Of a DNA stretch of 64,000 nt, positions 36,901 through 42,237 are shown piece by piece; the stretch's first letter is position 1; every line of letters starts with the position of its first letter. Both the position numbers and the translations under genes were made by a program. The notes under the pieces were generated by a model, which worked only from the letters and a program-made list of their open reading frames with translations, was not told where the DNA came from and searched no databases. This stretch comes from Branchiostoma floridae (taxonomy: Eukaryota; Chordata; Leptocardii; Amphioxiformes; Branchiostomatidae). The stretch spans positions 2,449,569 through 2,513,568 of the forward strand of contig NC_049987.1 of NCBI RefSeq assembly GCF_000003815.2. The letters are read 5' to 3'.

Positions 36901-37878
36901 ATCAAGGTCCGCCCTGCCTCCCCAAACAACTGCGCAGACAGCGGCAGCAGTCAAGCTACCCGCTCCGAGAGCAAGGCGCCAGTGGAGGTGGCCTCCAGGT
37001 CCCCGAGAAAGGAGGAGGACACCCCAGAAAGCCACCAAGCCAGCCAAGTCAAAATAAAGTCTATTCTATCCAAAGGCGGCAAAAGTGACAAGACGTCAAC
37101 CAGGAGAGTCCGTTTTGCTCATGTGGTTCTTGTTCGTCACACCGAACAACGCAAGGTGGAGTGGCCAAGTGTCAAGTTGAGCACTCATGACAAGGTGGCT
37201 CTGACATTTGGCGAGATGCTGACAGACAACCACATCCAGGCTGCCCAGATGCTGCTTCGCCGCCAGTACCCGGCACTCCAAGGGCTGGAGGCGCCTGCAG
37301 TTGGTCACTGTGAGGACGGATTTGCCAAGATGACAGGAAAGGGGCTACAAATCCACCACAACGGCAGCCAGCACTGGGTCCTATCATCTTGTGCAGGCGG
37401 ACAGGTGCGCCTGTATGACAGCCTCGGCGTCACCATGACTCCATCTCTGCAGATTCAGCTTTACCAGTCGTACGCCGCGTTTGCTGACCAAGCAAGGAAC
37501 GTCCTGACCGTCATCTTCCCGGACGTGCAGCGTCAGAAGAACGTCTTTGATTGTGGGCTGTTCGCCATCGCCTGGGCAGTGGACATCGCACAGGGGCAAG
37601 ACGTGAGCAGGGTTGTGTACAACGACAGGAAGATGAGGAGCCATTTGGAGACGTGCTTCGAACAAGGGAAACTCACACCGTTTCCACGTCAGGACGGTCG
37701 CAGAGAGGTCGCCCCAACCAAGGCACAGCAAATCTCGCTGGTCTGCCACTGCCAGCAGAGGGAGCGTCTGGGAAAGATGCAGAATTGCAAGGCATGCCGA
37801 AGGATCTTTCACGTCAATTGCCTGCCGGTCAGCCCTCTCAGTGATGGGAAATGTGCATGTTGTTACTGTGATGTGTAA
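882..37878 (+). CDS. Polycystin-1-like receptor-channel with C-terminal Ulp1-like protease domain (38-exon gene model)
   Basis: Exons: 882-957, 6981-7232, 8781-8946, 10123-10241, 10516-10705, 11204-11289, 15864-16001, 16102-16239, 16751-16888, 17361-17495, 17998-18120, 18567-18686, 19459-19557, 20032-20313, 21101-21232, 21667-21798, 22349-22404, 23575-23655, 24293-24361, 24514-24645, 25235-25325, 25742-25899, 28558-28800, 29075-29558, 30122-30270, 30705-30929, 31233-31397, 31566-31726, 31899-32077, 32328-32818, 33154-33286, 33527-33768, 34149-34323, 34644-35321, 35511-35763, 35888-36165, 36477-36573, 36801-37878. All introns are GT-AG and the phase carries through every junction, giving 7,944 nt and about 2,647 residues. 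GPS, PLAT and polycystin channel core identify the PKD1 family, membrane proteins of cilia or the cell surface. The model is manual; exons 17-19 and 37 have the least certain boundaries. Joining the last two exons to the channel is an inference from phase and adjacency. Confidence 0.85.
1067..1252. repeat. CA-rich microsatellite after exon 1
   Basis: An interrupted (CA)n tract with cgcaca and tacaca variants. The homologous tract follows the duplicated exon 1 at 49695-49865, so it predates the duplication. Open frames through it give only Cys/Val- or His/Thr-rich low-complexity strings and are not genes. Confidence 0.9.
1549..1690 (+). repeat. tRNA-derived SINE (head region)
   Basis: An RNA polymerase III A-box-like stretch (tggcgcaacggctagag, about 1557-1573) is followed at the usual spacing by a B-box-like stretch (gagttcaatactcg, about 1592-1605). 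The spacing and sequence match the other four SINE heads in this window. The tRNA fold is degenerate, so I call it a SINE rather than a tRNA gene. The 3' limit is uncertain. Confidence 0.5.
3683..3857 (+). repeat. 5' LTR
   Basis: From 3684 onward it matches the 3' LTR (6511-6685) over 174 of 174 bases by eye; only the first base differs (g here, t there). It ends in cttgtgaca. A presumed tRNA primer-binding region (tggtgtcgagaagtgg) follows directly; I do not assign the tRNA. Confidence 0.9.
4254..5531 (+). pseudogene. gag and aspartic protease of the LTR element, frame-broken
   Basis: The reading starts at an ATG at 4254, runs into a Glu/Lys-rich coiled coil, and breaks at three places: near 4398 (one extra base), near 4748 (one missing base) and near 5515-5525 inside the protease. 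Between breaks the sequence is clearly Gag-like: a capsid-type helical region (about 4773-5190), a zinc knuckle [14 protein letters not shown] near 5217 (C-x2-C-x4-H-x4-C), and the retropepsin active site LLDTGS near 5374. The protease end ILGRDIP falls in another frame near 5575. The order fits Ty3/Gypsy-type elements. The protein would package and mature element RNA, but this copy cannot make it intact. Confidence 0.85.
5476..6156 (+). CDS. Captured SR splicing-factor segment (Gly-rich linker plus pseudo-RRM) fused to the protease tail
   Basis: This is an open frame of 226 residues. Residues 1-50 include the end of the retroviral-type protease (ILGRDIP). From about residue 75 a Gly/Arg/Tyr-rich linker follows, then from about 145 an RRM that starts YGPPVRT, has the RNP2-like strand LIVENL and carries SWQDLKE at 162-168. 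SWQDLKD is the signature of the second (pseudo) RRM of SR proteins; this one is of the SRSF4/5/6 (Drosophila B52) type. RRM1 and the RS tail are absent, and there are no introns, so the source was probably an mRNA. Frame and key residues are intact. If translated it could bind RNA, but activity is unproven. Confidence 0.88.
   Translation: MGIYKTIRPQKSLSRWGFNAVKAKVSQNLPTPVILGRDIPNLAKLVQTAPMHKFGQGPKSAGDGRIASNNGPAFGRHGDGRGRGGYRRDGDYDRSSRGFRSSQYSYYGRGRSYGGSQRGFGPGYRRVHNHGGGQGLKSRKRYGPPVRTNYCLIVENLSSRCSWQDLKEYVRQAGEVTFADVHKQNRNEGKGIVEFATYRDMENARRKLDGTEIYGCKIKLVESKPL
6511..6685 (+). repeat. 3' LTR
   Basis: TGTGACAG...TTGTGACA, 175 bp, the near-perfect partner of the 5' LTR. It is followed by atagg, matching the bases before the 5' LTR. 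Confidence 0.9.
6826..6905 (-). repeat. tRNA-derived SINE head, antisense to the host gene
   Basis: Read on the minus strand, an A box (tgtggcgtaacggcag, about 6870-6885) is followed by a B box (gggttcaaatcc, about 6829-6840). It is closely related to the SINE head at 39115-39171. Confidence 0.55.
6981..11289 (+). CDS. Exons 2-6: LDL-receptor class B (YWTD) beta-propeller
   Basis: Five exons (6981-7232, 8781-8946, 10123-10241, 10516-10705, 11204-11289) encode residues of about 26-296. YWTD-family motifs recur: [33 protein letters not shown] and FVYWSAYW, with repeated strands such as GLVLDP and [10 protein letters not shown]. Such six-bladed propellers sit in the ectodomains of LDLR, LRP and related receptors and bind protein ligands. 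The module comes straight after the signal peptide, so it would be the most distal part of the extracellular region. A YWTD propeller is not part of the standard PKD1 layout as I know it. Phase at every junction matches. Confidence 0.88.
7233..8780. other. Intron 2, with a dispersed repeat near its 3' end
   Basis: Mostly unremarkable. The stretch 8190-8262 (ccggctatactccctggccagctttg and on) recurs at about 43655-43725, marking a dispersed repeat family. A short (GT)n run is at 8266-8285. Confidence 0.5.
9444..9601. mobile_element. Short inverted-repeat element (MITE) in intron 3
   Basis: Both ends read caagcagaggt...ggctc(a/t)ggc on opposite strands: caagcagaggtcaggctctg at the left, and the reverse complement of the right end gives caagcagaggtttggctcag. 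The inner arms also pair (aggcgtttttgt with acaaaaatgcct). About 158 bp, non-coding. A diverged relative begins at about 21368. Confidence 0.65.
11590..11770. repeat. Dispersed repeat with accaaatatcatcgtcatcc core
   Basis: The core 'taccaaatatcatcgtcatccatcc' region and its trailing acaaacaaacagac resemble stretches at about 60715-60795 and 61175-61260 in this window. It is a common non-coding repeat; the element class is not determined. Confidence 0.4.
14032..14397 (-). CDS. Unassigned ORF or isolated exon, antisense within intron 6
   Basis: An open frame of 121 codons. The middle has a balanced, charged composition (for example [19 protein letters not shown] and [17 protein letters not shown]) unlike random intron sequence. 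I do not recognise a family. The last residues look random and a donor may lie before them. It could be an exon of a nested minus-strand gene, a transposon fragment or chance. Confidence 0.3.
   Translation of the reverse strand: MKFYTFNGATLALMERSLREGTDPDEGEICRVDPTFPNKIKFSRKGRVLKWRDIESKLVLDEDFMAHCDAPNYRQSAREDIERIFQDSHLTAHPESLVHRSWRETYKSVITSKKTYLSTIL
15864..17495 (+). CDS. Exons 7-10: four near-identical EGF-like domains
   Basis: Exons 15864-16001, 16102-16239, 16751-16888 and 17361-17495 are each one EGF-like domain of about 45 residues, phase 1 at both ends. Each starts D(I/V)[12 protein letters not shown] and has six cysteines, ending NTGYTGDGL...GC. The D-x-D start suggests calcium binding. 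Exons 9 and 10 differ at only a few bases and exon 10 lacks one codon near its end. The flanking introns also repeat (tgtttggtgttgctattcag before exons 8, 9 and 10), so the cluster grew by recent tandem duplication including intron sequence. Residues about 297-479. Confidence 0.9.
17998..18686 (+). CDS. Exons 11-12: two calcium-binding EGF-like domains
   Basis: Exon 17998-18120 encodes [13 protein letters not shown]... with [11 protein letters not shown], and exon 18567-18686 encodes [15 protein letters not shown]... with GTYHCVC. Both match the cbEGF pattern (D-x-D/N-E-C at the start, then the Asn/aromatic Ca2+ and hydroxylation region). They are more diverged than the four upstream EGF exons, so they are older. 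Phase 1-1 exons, residues about 480-560; they probably form a rigid stalk. Confidence 0.88.
18687..19458. other. Intron 12, containing a 3 x 56-bp tandem repeat
   Basis: No exon seen. The tandem repeat at 19037-19205 is listed separately. Confidence 0.5.
19037..19205. repeat. Three tandem 56-bp units (gctggtgtgttacgccgaag ...)
   Basis: Units start at 19037, 19093 and 19149, an exact 56-bp spacing. Each carries gaagctggtgtgttacgcc, then ggttataccggctata, then an (ATACAG) run. An inverse single copy lies at 23672-23731, so the unit is dispersed in the genome. Confidence 0.8.
19459..19557 (+). CDS. Exon 13: short Cys-rich (EGF/laminin-type) module
   Basis: 33 codons, phase 1-1, with eight cysteines including CGHC, GEDCDP and [12 protein letters not shown]. 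The pattern resembles single repeats of MEGF-type or laminin-type EGF modules. Residues about 561-593. Acceptor tttctcag, donor gtatcg. Confidence 0.75.
19840..19985 (-). repeat. tRNA-derived SINE, antisense in intron 13
   Basis: Minus-strand A box (ttggcgtaatggcaaggg, about 19954-19971) and B box (gggtacgagttacc, about 19915-19929). The body is presumed to extend to lower coordinates; its limit is not clear. Confidence 0.45.
20032..20313 (+). CDS. Exon 14: fibronectin type III domain
   Basis: 94 codons, phase 1-1, a whole FN3 domain in one exon: [19 protein letters not shown], then [10 protein letters not shown], then [17 protein letters not shown]. The conserved Trp, Tyr and L-x-P-G-T-x-Y features are all present. 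Residues about 594-687. It would sit between the EGF stalk and the mucin-like linker. Confidence 0.92.
21101..22404 (+). CDS. Exons 15-17: Ser/Thr/Pro-rich extracellular linker
   Basis: Exons 21101-21232, 21667-21798 and 22349-22404, residues about 688-794. The composition is Thr/Ser/Pro-rich (for example [17 protein letters not shown]), suggesting an O-glycosylated stalk. No domain is recognisable. Exon 17 switches the phase from 1 to 0. Confidence 0.65.
21368..21535. mobile_element. Diverged relative of the 9444-9601 inverted-repeat element
   Basis: The left end gcaagcagaagttcggctct resembles the terminal repeat of the intron-3 MITE, and the interior has the palindrome ctttcagaagacaaaaag. 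The right end is poorly matched. Confidence 0.35.
21865..22098. repeat. Degenerate minisatellite (ccaatgtatc-agtgta)
   Basis: Roughly 16-18 bp units such as ccaatgtatctggtgt, ccaaatgtatccagtgta and gccaatgtatccactgtg recur across this intron. Confidence 0.55.
22405..23574. other. Intron 17
   Basis: I see no confident exon in this 1.2 kb. One candidate at about 23233-23275 was rejected on phase. Confidence 0.45.
23575..25899 (+). CDS. Exons 18-22: GAIN-like (REJ-distal) helical region
   Basis: Exons 23575-23655, 24293-24361, 24514-24645, 25235-25325 and 25742-25899, residues about 795-971. Typical strings are [31 protein letters not shown] and [12 protein letters not shown]. They resemble the amphipathic helices that come before the beta-sandwich of GAIN domains in polycystin-1-like proteins and adhesion GPCRs. 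The end is acidic and Lys/Glu-rich. The start of exon 19 is uncertain (24290 or 24293 keep the frame). No PKD or C-type lectin repeats were seen upstream. Confidence 0.7.
23672..23731 (-). repeat. Single inverse copy of the 56-bp repeat
   Basis: Reads as the reverse complement of the unit at 19037 (ctggtgtgttacgcctaatg, then ggttataccggctatata). Confidence 0.7.
26216..28350 (-). mobile_element. 5'-truncated LINE (APE-type non-LTR retrotransposon), antisense in intron 22
   Basis: A minus-strand insertion whose 3' end is the tandem (TTCA)n tail at 26216-26256 and whose 5' end breaks off near 28350 inside the RT domain. The endonuclease and first RT motifs are missing. It lies between host exons 22 and 23. 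Confidence 0.88.
26705..28345 (-). pseudogene. LINE reverse transcriptase, C-terminal 546 residues
   Basis: Open for 546 codons. RT motifs in order: [41 protein letters not shown] (catalytic YADD) and [11 protein letters not shown]-terminal zinc-binding pattern follows ([20 protein letters not shown]-x2-C-x8-H-x4-C). The ORF is uninterrupted, so the copy is fairly young, but it starts inside the RT and cannot be autonomous. The apparent ATG is where the truncated element begins to be open, not a natural start. The clade is not resolved. Confidence 0.88.
28558..29558 (+). CDS. Exons 23-24: polycystin GAIN-domain beta region
   Basis: Exons 28558-28800 and 29075-29558, residues about 972-1213. 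The strings [23 protein letters not shown] and [13 protein letters not shown] match the pre-GPS region typical of PKD1L proteins ('NPF.W' followed by Ser/Val-rich strands). Several N-x-S/T sites are present. With the GPS exons this would form the GAIN fold that carries out self-cleavage. Confidence 0.85.
29958..29999. repeat. (TTTG)n/(TTTA)n microsatellite
   Basis: gtttgtttgtttgtttgttt followed by atttgtttatttg in intron 24. Confidence 0.85.
30122..30929 (+). CDS. Exons 25-26: GPS autoproteolysis motif and first transmembrane segment
   Basis: Exons 30122-30270 and 30705-30929, residues about 1214-1338. The GPS motif has [12 protein letters not shown], then GCA across the intron, then [10 protein letters not shown]. 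The canonical cleavage H-L|T (residues about 1279-1281) and its four cysteines are intact, so self-cleavage into a tethered two-chain receptor is expected. After a short spacer comes a hydrophobic stretch [20 protein letters not shown] (about 1309-1327), TM1, ended by basic residues on the cytosolic side. Confidence 0.93.
31233..32077 (+). CDS. Exons 27-29: PLAT/LH2 domain
   Basis: Exons 31233-31397, 31566-31726 and 31899-32077, residues about 1339-1506. The PLAT features run in order: [50 protein letters not shown] and [14 protein letters not shown]. This cytosolic beta-sandwich follows TM1 in all polycystin-1 proteins and binds lipids or partner proteins. The end ([20 protein letters not shown]) matches the usual lead-in to TM2. 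Confidence 0.93.
32328..32818 (+). CDS. Exon 30: TM2-TM5 region
   Basis: 164 codons, residues about 1507-1670. It starts with the polycystin-1 signature [14 protein letters not shown] and MVSSAMW, then a second hydrophobic hairpin ([19 protein letters not shown]), a variable cytosolic loop, and two further hydrophobic segments ([20 protein letters not shown] and [12 protein letters not shown]). Acceptor tttacag, donor gtaagg. Confidence 0.92.
33154..33768 (+). CDS. Exons 31-32: end of TM5, cytosolic basic loop and TM6
   Basis: Exons 33154-33286 and 33527-33768, residues about 1671-1795. TM5 continues as [14 protein letters not shown] Lys/Arg-rich cytosolic loop ([23 protein letters not shown]) leads to the strongly hydrophobic [12 protein letters not shown], the first segment of the six-TM channel unit. 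NEY-x-N-T-T follows on the luminal side. Confidence 0.9.
33811..33985 (-). mobile_element. Small LINE 3'-ORF remnant, antisense in intron 32
   Basis: On the minus strand from about 33985 downward one frame reads [17 protein letters not shown], then [15 protein letters not shown] and a stop. The GRP-RK-WL-x2-V and D-x2-DR-x2-R-x2-W-type spacing is typical of the C-terminal end of LINE-encoded reverse transcriptases. Nothing else of the element is visible. Confidence 0.6.
34149..35321 (+). CDS. Exons 33-34: polycystin (TOP) extracellular domain and first two segments of the channel
   Basis: Exons 34149-34323 and 34644-35321, residues about 1796-2079. The TOP/polycystin domain has [26 protein letters not shown], and the family hallmark [20 protein letters not shown] followed by [14 protein letters not shown]. 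Two membrane segments follow: [18 protein letters not shown] and [19 protein letters not shown]. In polycystins this domain caps the channel and mediates PKD1-PKD2 assembly. Residues typical of the group are intact, with no frame damage. Confidence 0.95.
35511..36165 (+). CDS. Exons 35-36: PKD channel core, pore helix and last TM
   Basis: Exons 35511-35763 and 35888-36165, residues about 2080-2256. Hydrophobic segments [19 protein letters not shown] and [18 protein letters not shown] are followed by the pore region [16 protein letters not shown] and the last segment [20 protein letters not shown]. The S4-S5-like motif [14 protein letters not shown] is typical of polycystins. The filter position reads LGN where PKD2 channels have LGD, so selectivity may differ or the subunit may be non-conducting, as proposed for some PKD1-type subunits. 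Eleven TMs in total, as expected for PKD1, put the C-terminus in the cytosol. Confidence 0.93.
36477..36573 (+). CDS. Exon 37: short acidic/coiled-coil linker
   Basis: 97 bp. The acceptor ggctcag (ending 36476) gives the phase required by exon 36, and the donor gttagt gives the phase required by exon 38. It encodes [20 protein letters not shown] then [12 protein letters not shown], an acidic start and a short amphipathic helix. Acceptors further upstream (36424, 36433, 36439) would break the phase. This small exon is the bridge between the channel and the Ulp1-like exon, so its splicing is the critical point of the model. Confidence 0.65.
36801..37878 (+). CDS. Exon 38: Ulp1/C48 cysteine-protease-like domain with PHD-like Cys knuckle
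   Basis: An uninterrupted terminal exon of 359 residues (about 2289-2647). A charged low-complexity linker is followed from about exon residue 100 ([11 protein letters not shown]) by a C48 domain. The triad is complete: His191 in GSQHWVLSS, Asp206 in VRLYDSLG, Gln245 and Cys251 in [15 protein letters not shown]. The Q-to-C spacing of six equals that of SENP/Ulp1 enzymes. The tail has CHC, C-x2-C (NCKACRR), H-x2-C (FHVNC) and CACCYC, a PHD-like zinc pattern. Ulp1 enzymes remove SUMO-like proteins; many intronless Ulp1-PHD proteins in marine animals come from transposons, and this is probably the source. An ATG at 36802 could let the exon be expressed alone. Confidence 0.85.
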
Positions 37879-37883
37879 ATAAA
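37878..37883 (+). terminator. Poly(A) signal overlapping the stop codon
   Basis: AATAAA begins at the last base of the TAA stop. It may be the poly(A) signal for the fused gene; other AT-rich candidates follow in the 3' UTR. Confidence 0.45.
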
Positions 37884-38322
37884 AACAGTCAATACTGCAG
37901 CGCAAAAAAGGACTGCACTGAATAGGAACTATCAAGGACAACCGTTTGGAGACAGGGAGTGATCATCTTTGGAGTCTTGATATAACGTTACACTGATCCC
38001 ACCTCCATTACTGATCATTTTTTTGTGTTTTCGATTCGTGCGTGTAATATCAGCAGTTTAGTCTAGGATCTAGGATGTATAAATACTTCTGTTATCAGTA
38101 AATGGACAGGTTTGAAAAGACTTTAAGTACATTTATCTCATTTAATAGGTACCAAATGTACTCTTATTACTATATTGAATAATGTGTGTTATGCCTTGAT
38201 CTATACATGATATGAAATATTTTAAACAACAATAACTTTCAAGACTTGGTGTAATAGATTACCAAGTTCAATTTTTGACTGCCTAGAATGGCAGTTATGC
38301 TTCACAAAAAAGCTATCTCCGT

Positions 38323-38618
38323 CGCCTGGGCAGTGGAGTTCGCAGAGGGGCAAGACGTGAGCAGGGTTGTGTATGACGGCAGGCATATGAGGAGCCATTT
38401 GGAGACGTGTTTCGAACAAGGGAAACTCACACCGTTTGACCAGCCGCAGAACGAAAGTCGTTTCAACCAAGGCACACCAAATCTCAGTGGTCTGCAAGCG
38501 AGGAAGGCGTTTGGAAAGGATGGAGAGGTGCAAGGCATGCCGGAGGATTTTTCACTGCCTGCCAGTCAACCCTTCGAAGAATAGAACATGGGCATGTGGT
38601 GACTGCGTTAATATGTAA
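38323..38618 (+). pseudogene. Dead partial copy of the Ulp1-PHD exon
   Basis: Starts at [18 protein letters not shown], matching [18 protein letters not shown] of the intact exon, so the catalytic Cys and everything upstream are missing. A frameshift near 38445 moves the zinc-knuckle part ([18 protein letters not shown]) to another frame. It ends at a stop at 38616-38618 and has UTR homology downstream. It cannot be an active protease; it could be an alternative 3' end only if spliced. Confidence 0.8.
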
Positions 38619-39104
38619 AAGACAGCCTTCACAACAGCGTAAACAGGACTGCGTTGATTGACATCGAGGATAATTGTTTGTTCTCCAGACCGAAAACACT
38701 CGAGGATGTCTCTCCTTATGGACGAAAATAAGGAAAACAATGTAGGATGAAAATACGGTTCGGTCATCTCTGGAGTCTTGACATAATGTTGAACTGATCT
38801 CACCACTGACCATTTTTTTGTGTGTAACTTGTGTGAAATATTTAATTTAGTCTAGATGGTGCCTATTTCTGTCATCAGTAAATGTGTTGGTTTAAGAAGA
38901 CTTTGTAAAGTCCATTTACATTATCTTATAGATGCTAACCAGGACTTGGTGTGTCCAAGTTAGATTTTTGACTTAAAATGGTACTTATGTTTGACAAAGA
39001 AACTAAATAACTATACAATAGATAGTTATTATGTCACTTTGTCATTTGATAAGATAATGGTCAGGTAGACAAACTACTGCTTGTAAATATTGCGTGTGCT
39101 TAAT

Positions 39105-39314
39105 TGTGGGGTCATGTGGTATAACGGCAGGGTGTTTGGTCCGGGACCTTGAGATTCCGGATTCAAATCTGCTTAGTATGTCAACGATCTTGTGCCCTTG
39201 GGAAAGGCACTTTACAAAACTTTCCTCACTTTCCTCAGGTGGAAATGAGTGCCTAGCTTTGGTTAGAGTCGTCCCTTGGATAGGACGTTAAAAGAATATC
39301 CCGGTTTGTGAAAA
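39105..39314 (+). repeat. tRNA-derived SINE running into the assembly gap
   Basis: A box tgtggtataacggcaggg (about 39115-39132), B box ccggattcaaatctg (about 39157-39171), then a body with cccttgggaaaggcacttta and cccttggataggacgttaaa, widespread in invertebrate tRNA-SINEs. It is the longest of the five SINE copies here. Its 3' end is lost in the gap. Confidence 0.7.
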
Positions 39315-39414
39315 NNNNNNNNNNNNNNNNNNNNNNNNNNNNNNNNNNNNNNNNNNNNNNNNNNNNNNNNNNNNNNNNNNNNNNNNNNNNNNNNNNNNNN
39401 NNNNNNNNNNNNNN
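39315..39414. other. Assembly gap (100 N)
   Basis: Exactly 100 N, the usual placeholder for a gap of unknown size. The contigs on each side may therefore not be truly adjacent. Confidence 1.
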
Positions 39415-40176
39415 GTGAGTGAATGAAGACTTACAGTCCAGTCTCTAGAGTAGGCATGTCGAAAAAGGTGATAATAACCTGTTGTTCAACCCTTCCACAA
39501 ATGTGGTAAGTCTCAGAGATATAATTACATTTGCATGAAAGCTTGCAGAGCAGACGTATTTGGAATTAGTACAAAACTTGTAACATCTTCTTATAACAGA
39601 CCAAAAACCGTCTTAATTAAACTGTTACTCCAAATTTTCTTCTAACAGTGACAGTTTTAAAGGTAAACAACATACCTTTGACGGCTATCAGCCCATCTTG
39701 TTACAATCACAGCCGAACTTTATTGCTGTACATTTATTTTAGCTTTGAATGATCACCTATGCACAGCCAGAACTGCCCAATTGTTAACAAAGGATCAGTG
39801 TTGAAGATGAGCAATGATGTGAATGTGTGCAAAGCCTATAGGGAGTATCACTTAGACAATATGTTGTATTTTCTTAAAAGGTACTCAATGTAAGATTAAG
39901 AAGATTCAGAAAATGCTTGAAGTAAATTTTATGACCATTTCTTTAAATGGTATGTGTGTCTCAAATGGATTGGATAACAACAGGTAAAAATGTGAGAACA
40001 ACAGATCATACAAAGTCATCGAAAAGCTTACAGTGTGATAACATTCTGCCAGAGTTTATTTATTGGTAACAGCAAAAAATGGGGGAACCACAGTGTGAAT
40101 CTTATGTGTGGCATTTATATGTGCCATAAATTTGGAATGATGTGCTAAAATGTGCATCCCAATGTCAATAACTGTT
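39415..40176. other. No recognisable feature
   Basis: AT-rich non-coding sequence; I see no exon or clear repeat. Confidence 0.5.
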
Positions 40177-40395
40177 TACTGTAAATTCAGAAATGTTCGC
40201 GGTGGTTTAATGTTCGTGGTTTTCGCGGTGTCCACTTCGAATTCACCTGCGAATTTAAAACCACCGCGAACATTTTTCCTTGGCAGTAAAAGACTACAGT
40301 GCATGGTGCTACCGCGAAGTTAAAACCACCGCGAAAAGTCCATTTTCCCGCTACCGCGAAATTAAATCCCCACGAACTTAAAGGCATTTACAGTA
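40177..40395. mobile_element. 219-bp inverted-repeat element (MITE)
   Basis: The left end tactgtaaattcagaaatg and the reverse complement of the right end, tactgtaaatgcctttaag, pair imperfectly over about 32 bp. The interior contains repeated ttcgcggtggt/accaccgcgaa blocks that can fold back. The terminal TA probably marks a TA target duplication. Non-coding. Confidence 0.8.
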
Positions 40396-40557
40396 CATTA
40401 AAGACTTTGCTTTTTTGGTCTTACCGCAAAAACAAAATTTCTACTTTTGAGTACCTTTAATTTTTAACTTATTTATACCTATTATTATCTACACATGAAG
40501 AGCATGCAGCCTTAAGGCGTTTCAGTGTGTCCTCGGGAAGACCCCAAACATAGATAA

Positions 40558-41121
40558 GGCCACAGCAAGTAAATGTTATGGATGACATCCTCTGCAGACT
40601 GCAAAAATAATGCGATAGGGCGGAAAAAAACAAGATGGGTGAAAAAAAACAAGATGGCTACATTTTCAAAAATAGGCACCATGAAGTTGTGATGAATGTT
40701 GTAACAACAATTAAAGGGACAAAACATGAATGTTGTAACAACAATTAAAGGGACAAAACATGGTACAAGAGCCAACAAGGCATTCATTCCTGTATTCAAG
40801 ACATGTACTGGTGTGCTAAAAGTGACACTAGTGTGGTAGACTGGCATCACCAACAAAGTTGGTAACCACACTCATGGCTTCCATATTGGTGTCACTTTTA
40901 CAACTCTCCAGTAAGTTTGTTTTCTACAACTACAGTCCTGGGTACCTCACAAGTGTCACTTCTACAAGTACAATTATTAGGCTACAACACAACATATATG
41001 CTCATTTTGGTACTTTATCGTCATGTTGACCATCCCTGCAGAAGAAATTTTTTTTCTTCTGAAATCAGGCAAAAATTAATGCGCGCGCTGATGTCATCCA
41101 TAAAATTTACTTGCTGTGGCC
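40558..41121. mobile_element. TIR DNA transposon, non-autonomous (Harbinger-like target site)
   Basis: The left end ggccacagcaagtaaa continues tgttatggatgacatc. The right end, reversed, reads ggccacagcaagtaaa then ttttatggatgacatc: a 32-bp TIR with about one mismatch. The flanks are TAA on both sides (40555-40557 and 41122-41124), fitting a 3-bp TWA duplication as in PIF/Harbinger. About 564 bp, no transposase. A direct internal duplication (gttgtaacaacaattaaagg) is at about 40698 and 40733. An inverse relative lies at 59250-59711. Confidence 0.8.
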
Positions 41122-41805
41122 TAAGAACCAAAAAAAAAGAGTGACCTTCTTATAAATACTTGCTACAATGCTGGGTATTCCATCTGGATACTCTTGTTCC
41201 ATTCATATCTTCTGTCAATTCACAAATAGATTTCTATTGTAAGTATCGATCCGTTGTGTAAACACACCCAAACACAACCCTGGAGCCAAACTGTTACAGC
41301 TTCACTTACATTCTATGTACTGGTTCATCTTGGAAGGAATACATGTACAGTCAGGGCTGCCTAACCAGCCGGTGGCTATTACATACGGCTTGGCCTGCTG
41401 ACAAAGAAAACATCCAGCTGTTACATGTAAACTTCTGTTTCTTCATATCTGTCGACTTATGCATCATTAGGAATTTCTGTTAGATTGTGTGTAATTATTA
41501 CCAGAGCATGTGTTACTATTATATTCAGATATAGTGTAAGTGATATTATAGAATGTCACTTCATAGCTGTTGCAGCAGCAATATTGTAAGTCACAGACAC
41601 CCTAGATCCCATACATGATAAGCTGGCAAAACTGTGTTGAACAACAACGAGCACACGGTACACTGTATGTGCCTGCAGGGTTTATCTGATTATCATGCAT
41701 GCATGTTAGCAAGGAACTGAAATGTTAAAAAGCGTGAGTTTTATATTAAAACATAACGCACAAACTGGGTGTCTGTTATTACTGCGTTTCATGGGTTACT
41801 GTTGT

Positions 41806-41951
41806 TGTCTGTGTGTGTATGTGCGTGTATGCGCGCGCGCGTGTATGTGCGTGCATATGTACGCGTGTGTGCGTGTGCGTGCACGTGGGCGTGTGTGTAT
41901 GTGTGTGCGTGCGTGCGTGTGTTTGTTCGCATGTGTGTGCGCGTGTATTAC
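41806..41951. repeat. GT/GC-rich microsatellite
   Basis: Interrupted (TG)n and (CG)n tract. Open frames through it are low-complexity only. Confidence 0.9.
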
Positions 41952-42237
41952 ACAATACTTGTAATGTATTACACAATTCAGCCTAGAGGGCTGCTATGTT
42001 TTACAGAATTACATGGGTTGACGTCATCTCCGGATGAATAATTATAAGCTGAGAAGGGCTGTCTCCTCCAGGAGCCTTAGTGTGCCTGAGTTGCATAACC
42101 CTTCATGTTGGCAGGAAATTATAATGCCTGAGCTCCATAAAGGTGACAGAGGAAAAGATGGGAGGACACATAAGAGAGTGGACTGGTTTAAGCCTAGCTG
42201 AAGCGATGCGAGTGGCAGAAGATTATAAGAGCTAGGT

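Larger units (their letters stand above)
37564..38995 (+). repeat. Tandem duplication of the Ulp1 exon 3' half plus 3' UTR
   Basis: The block from 37564 (cgcctgggcagtgga) to about 38310 is repeated from about 38323 to 38995, with an offset near 757-761 bp. Shared landmarks are gagcagggttgtgta, cgaacaagggaaactcacac, tctggagtcttgacataatg-like UTR and the trailing aagttagatttttgact. The second copy is clearly diverged and frame-broken. Confidence 0.85.

Noticed and set aside
36802-37878. Treating the Ulp1-like ORF as a separate single-exon gene starting at ATG 36802
   Set aside because: Possible, but a good acceptor directly before the ATG, matching phase through exon 37 and the absence of another channel stop favour fusion. 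Kept as the main alternative.
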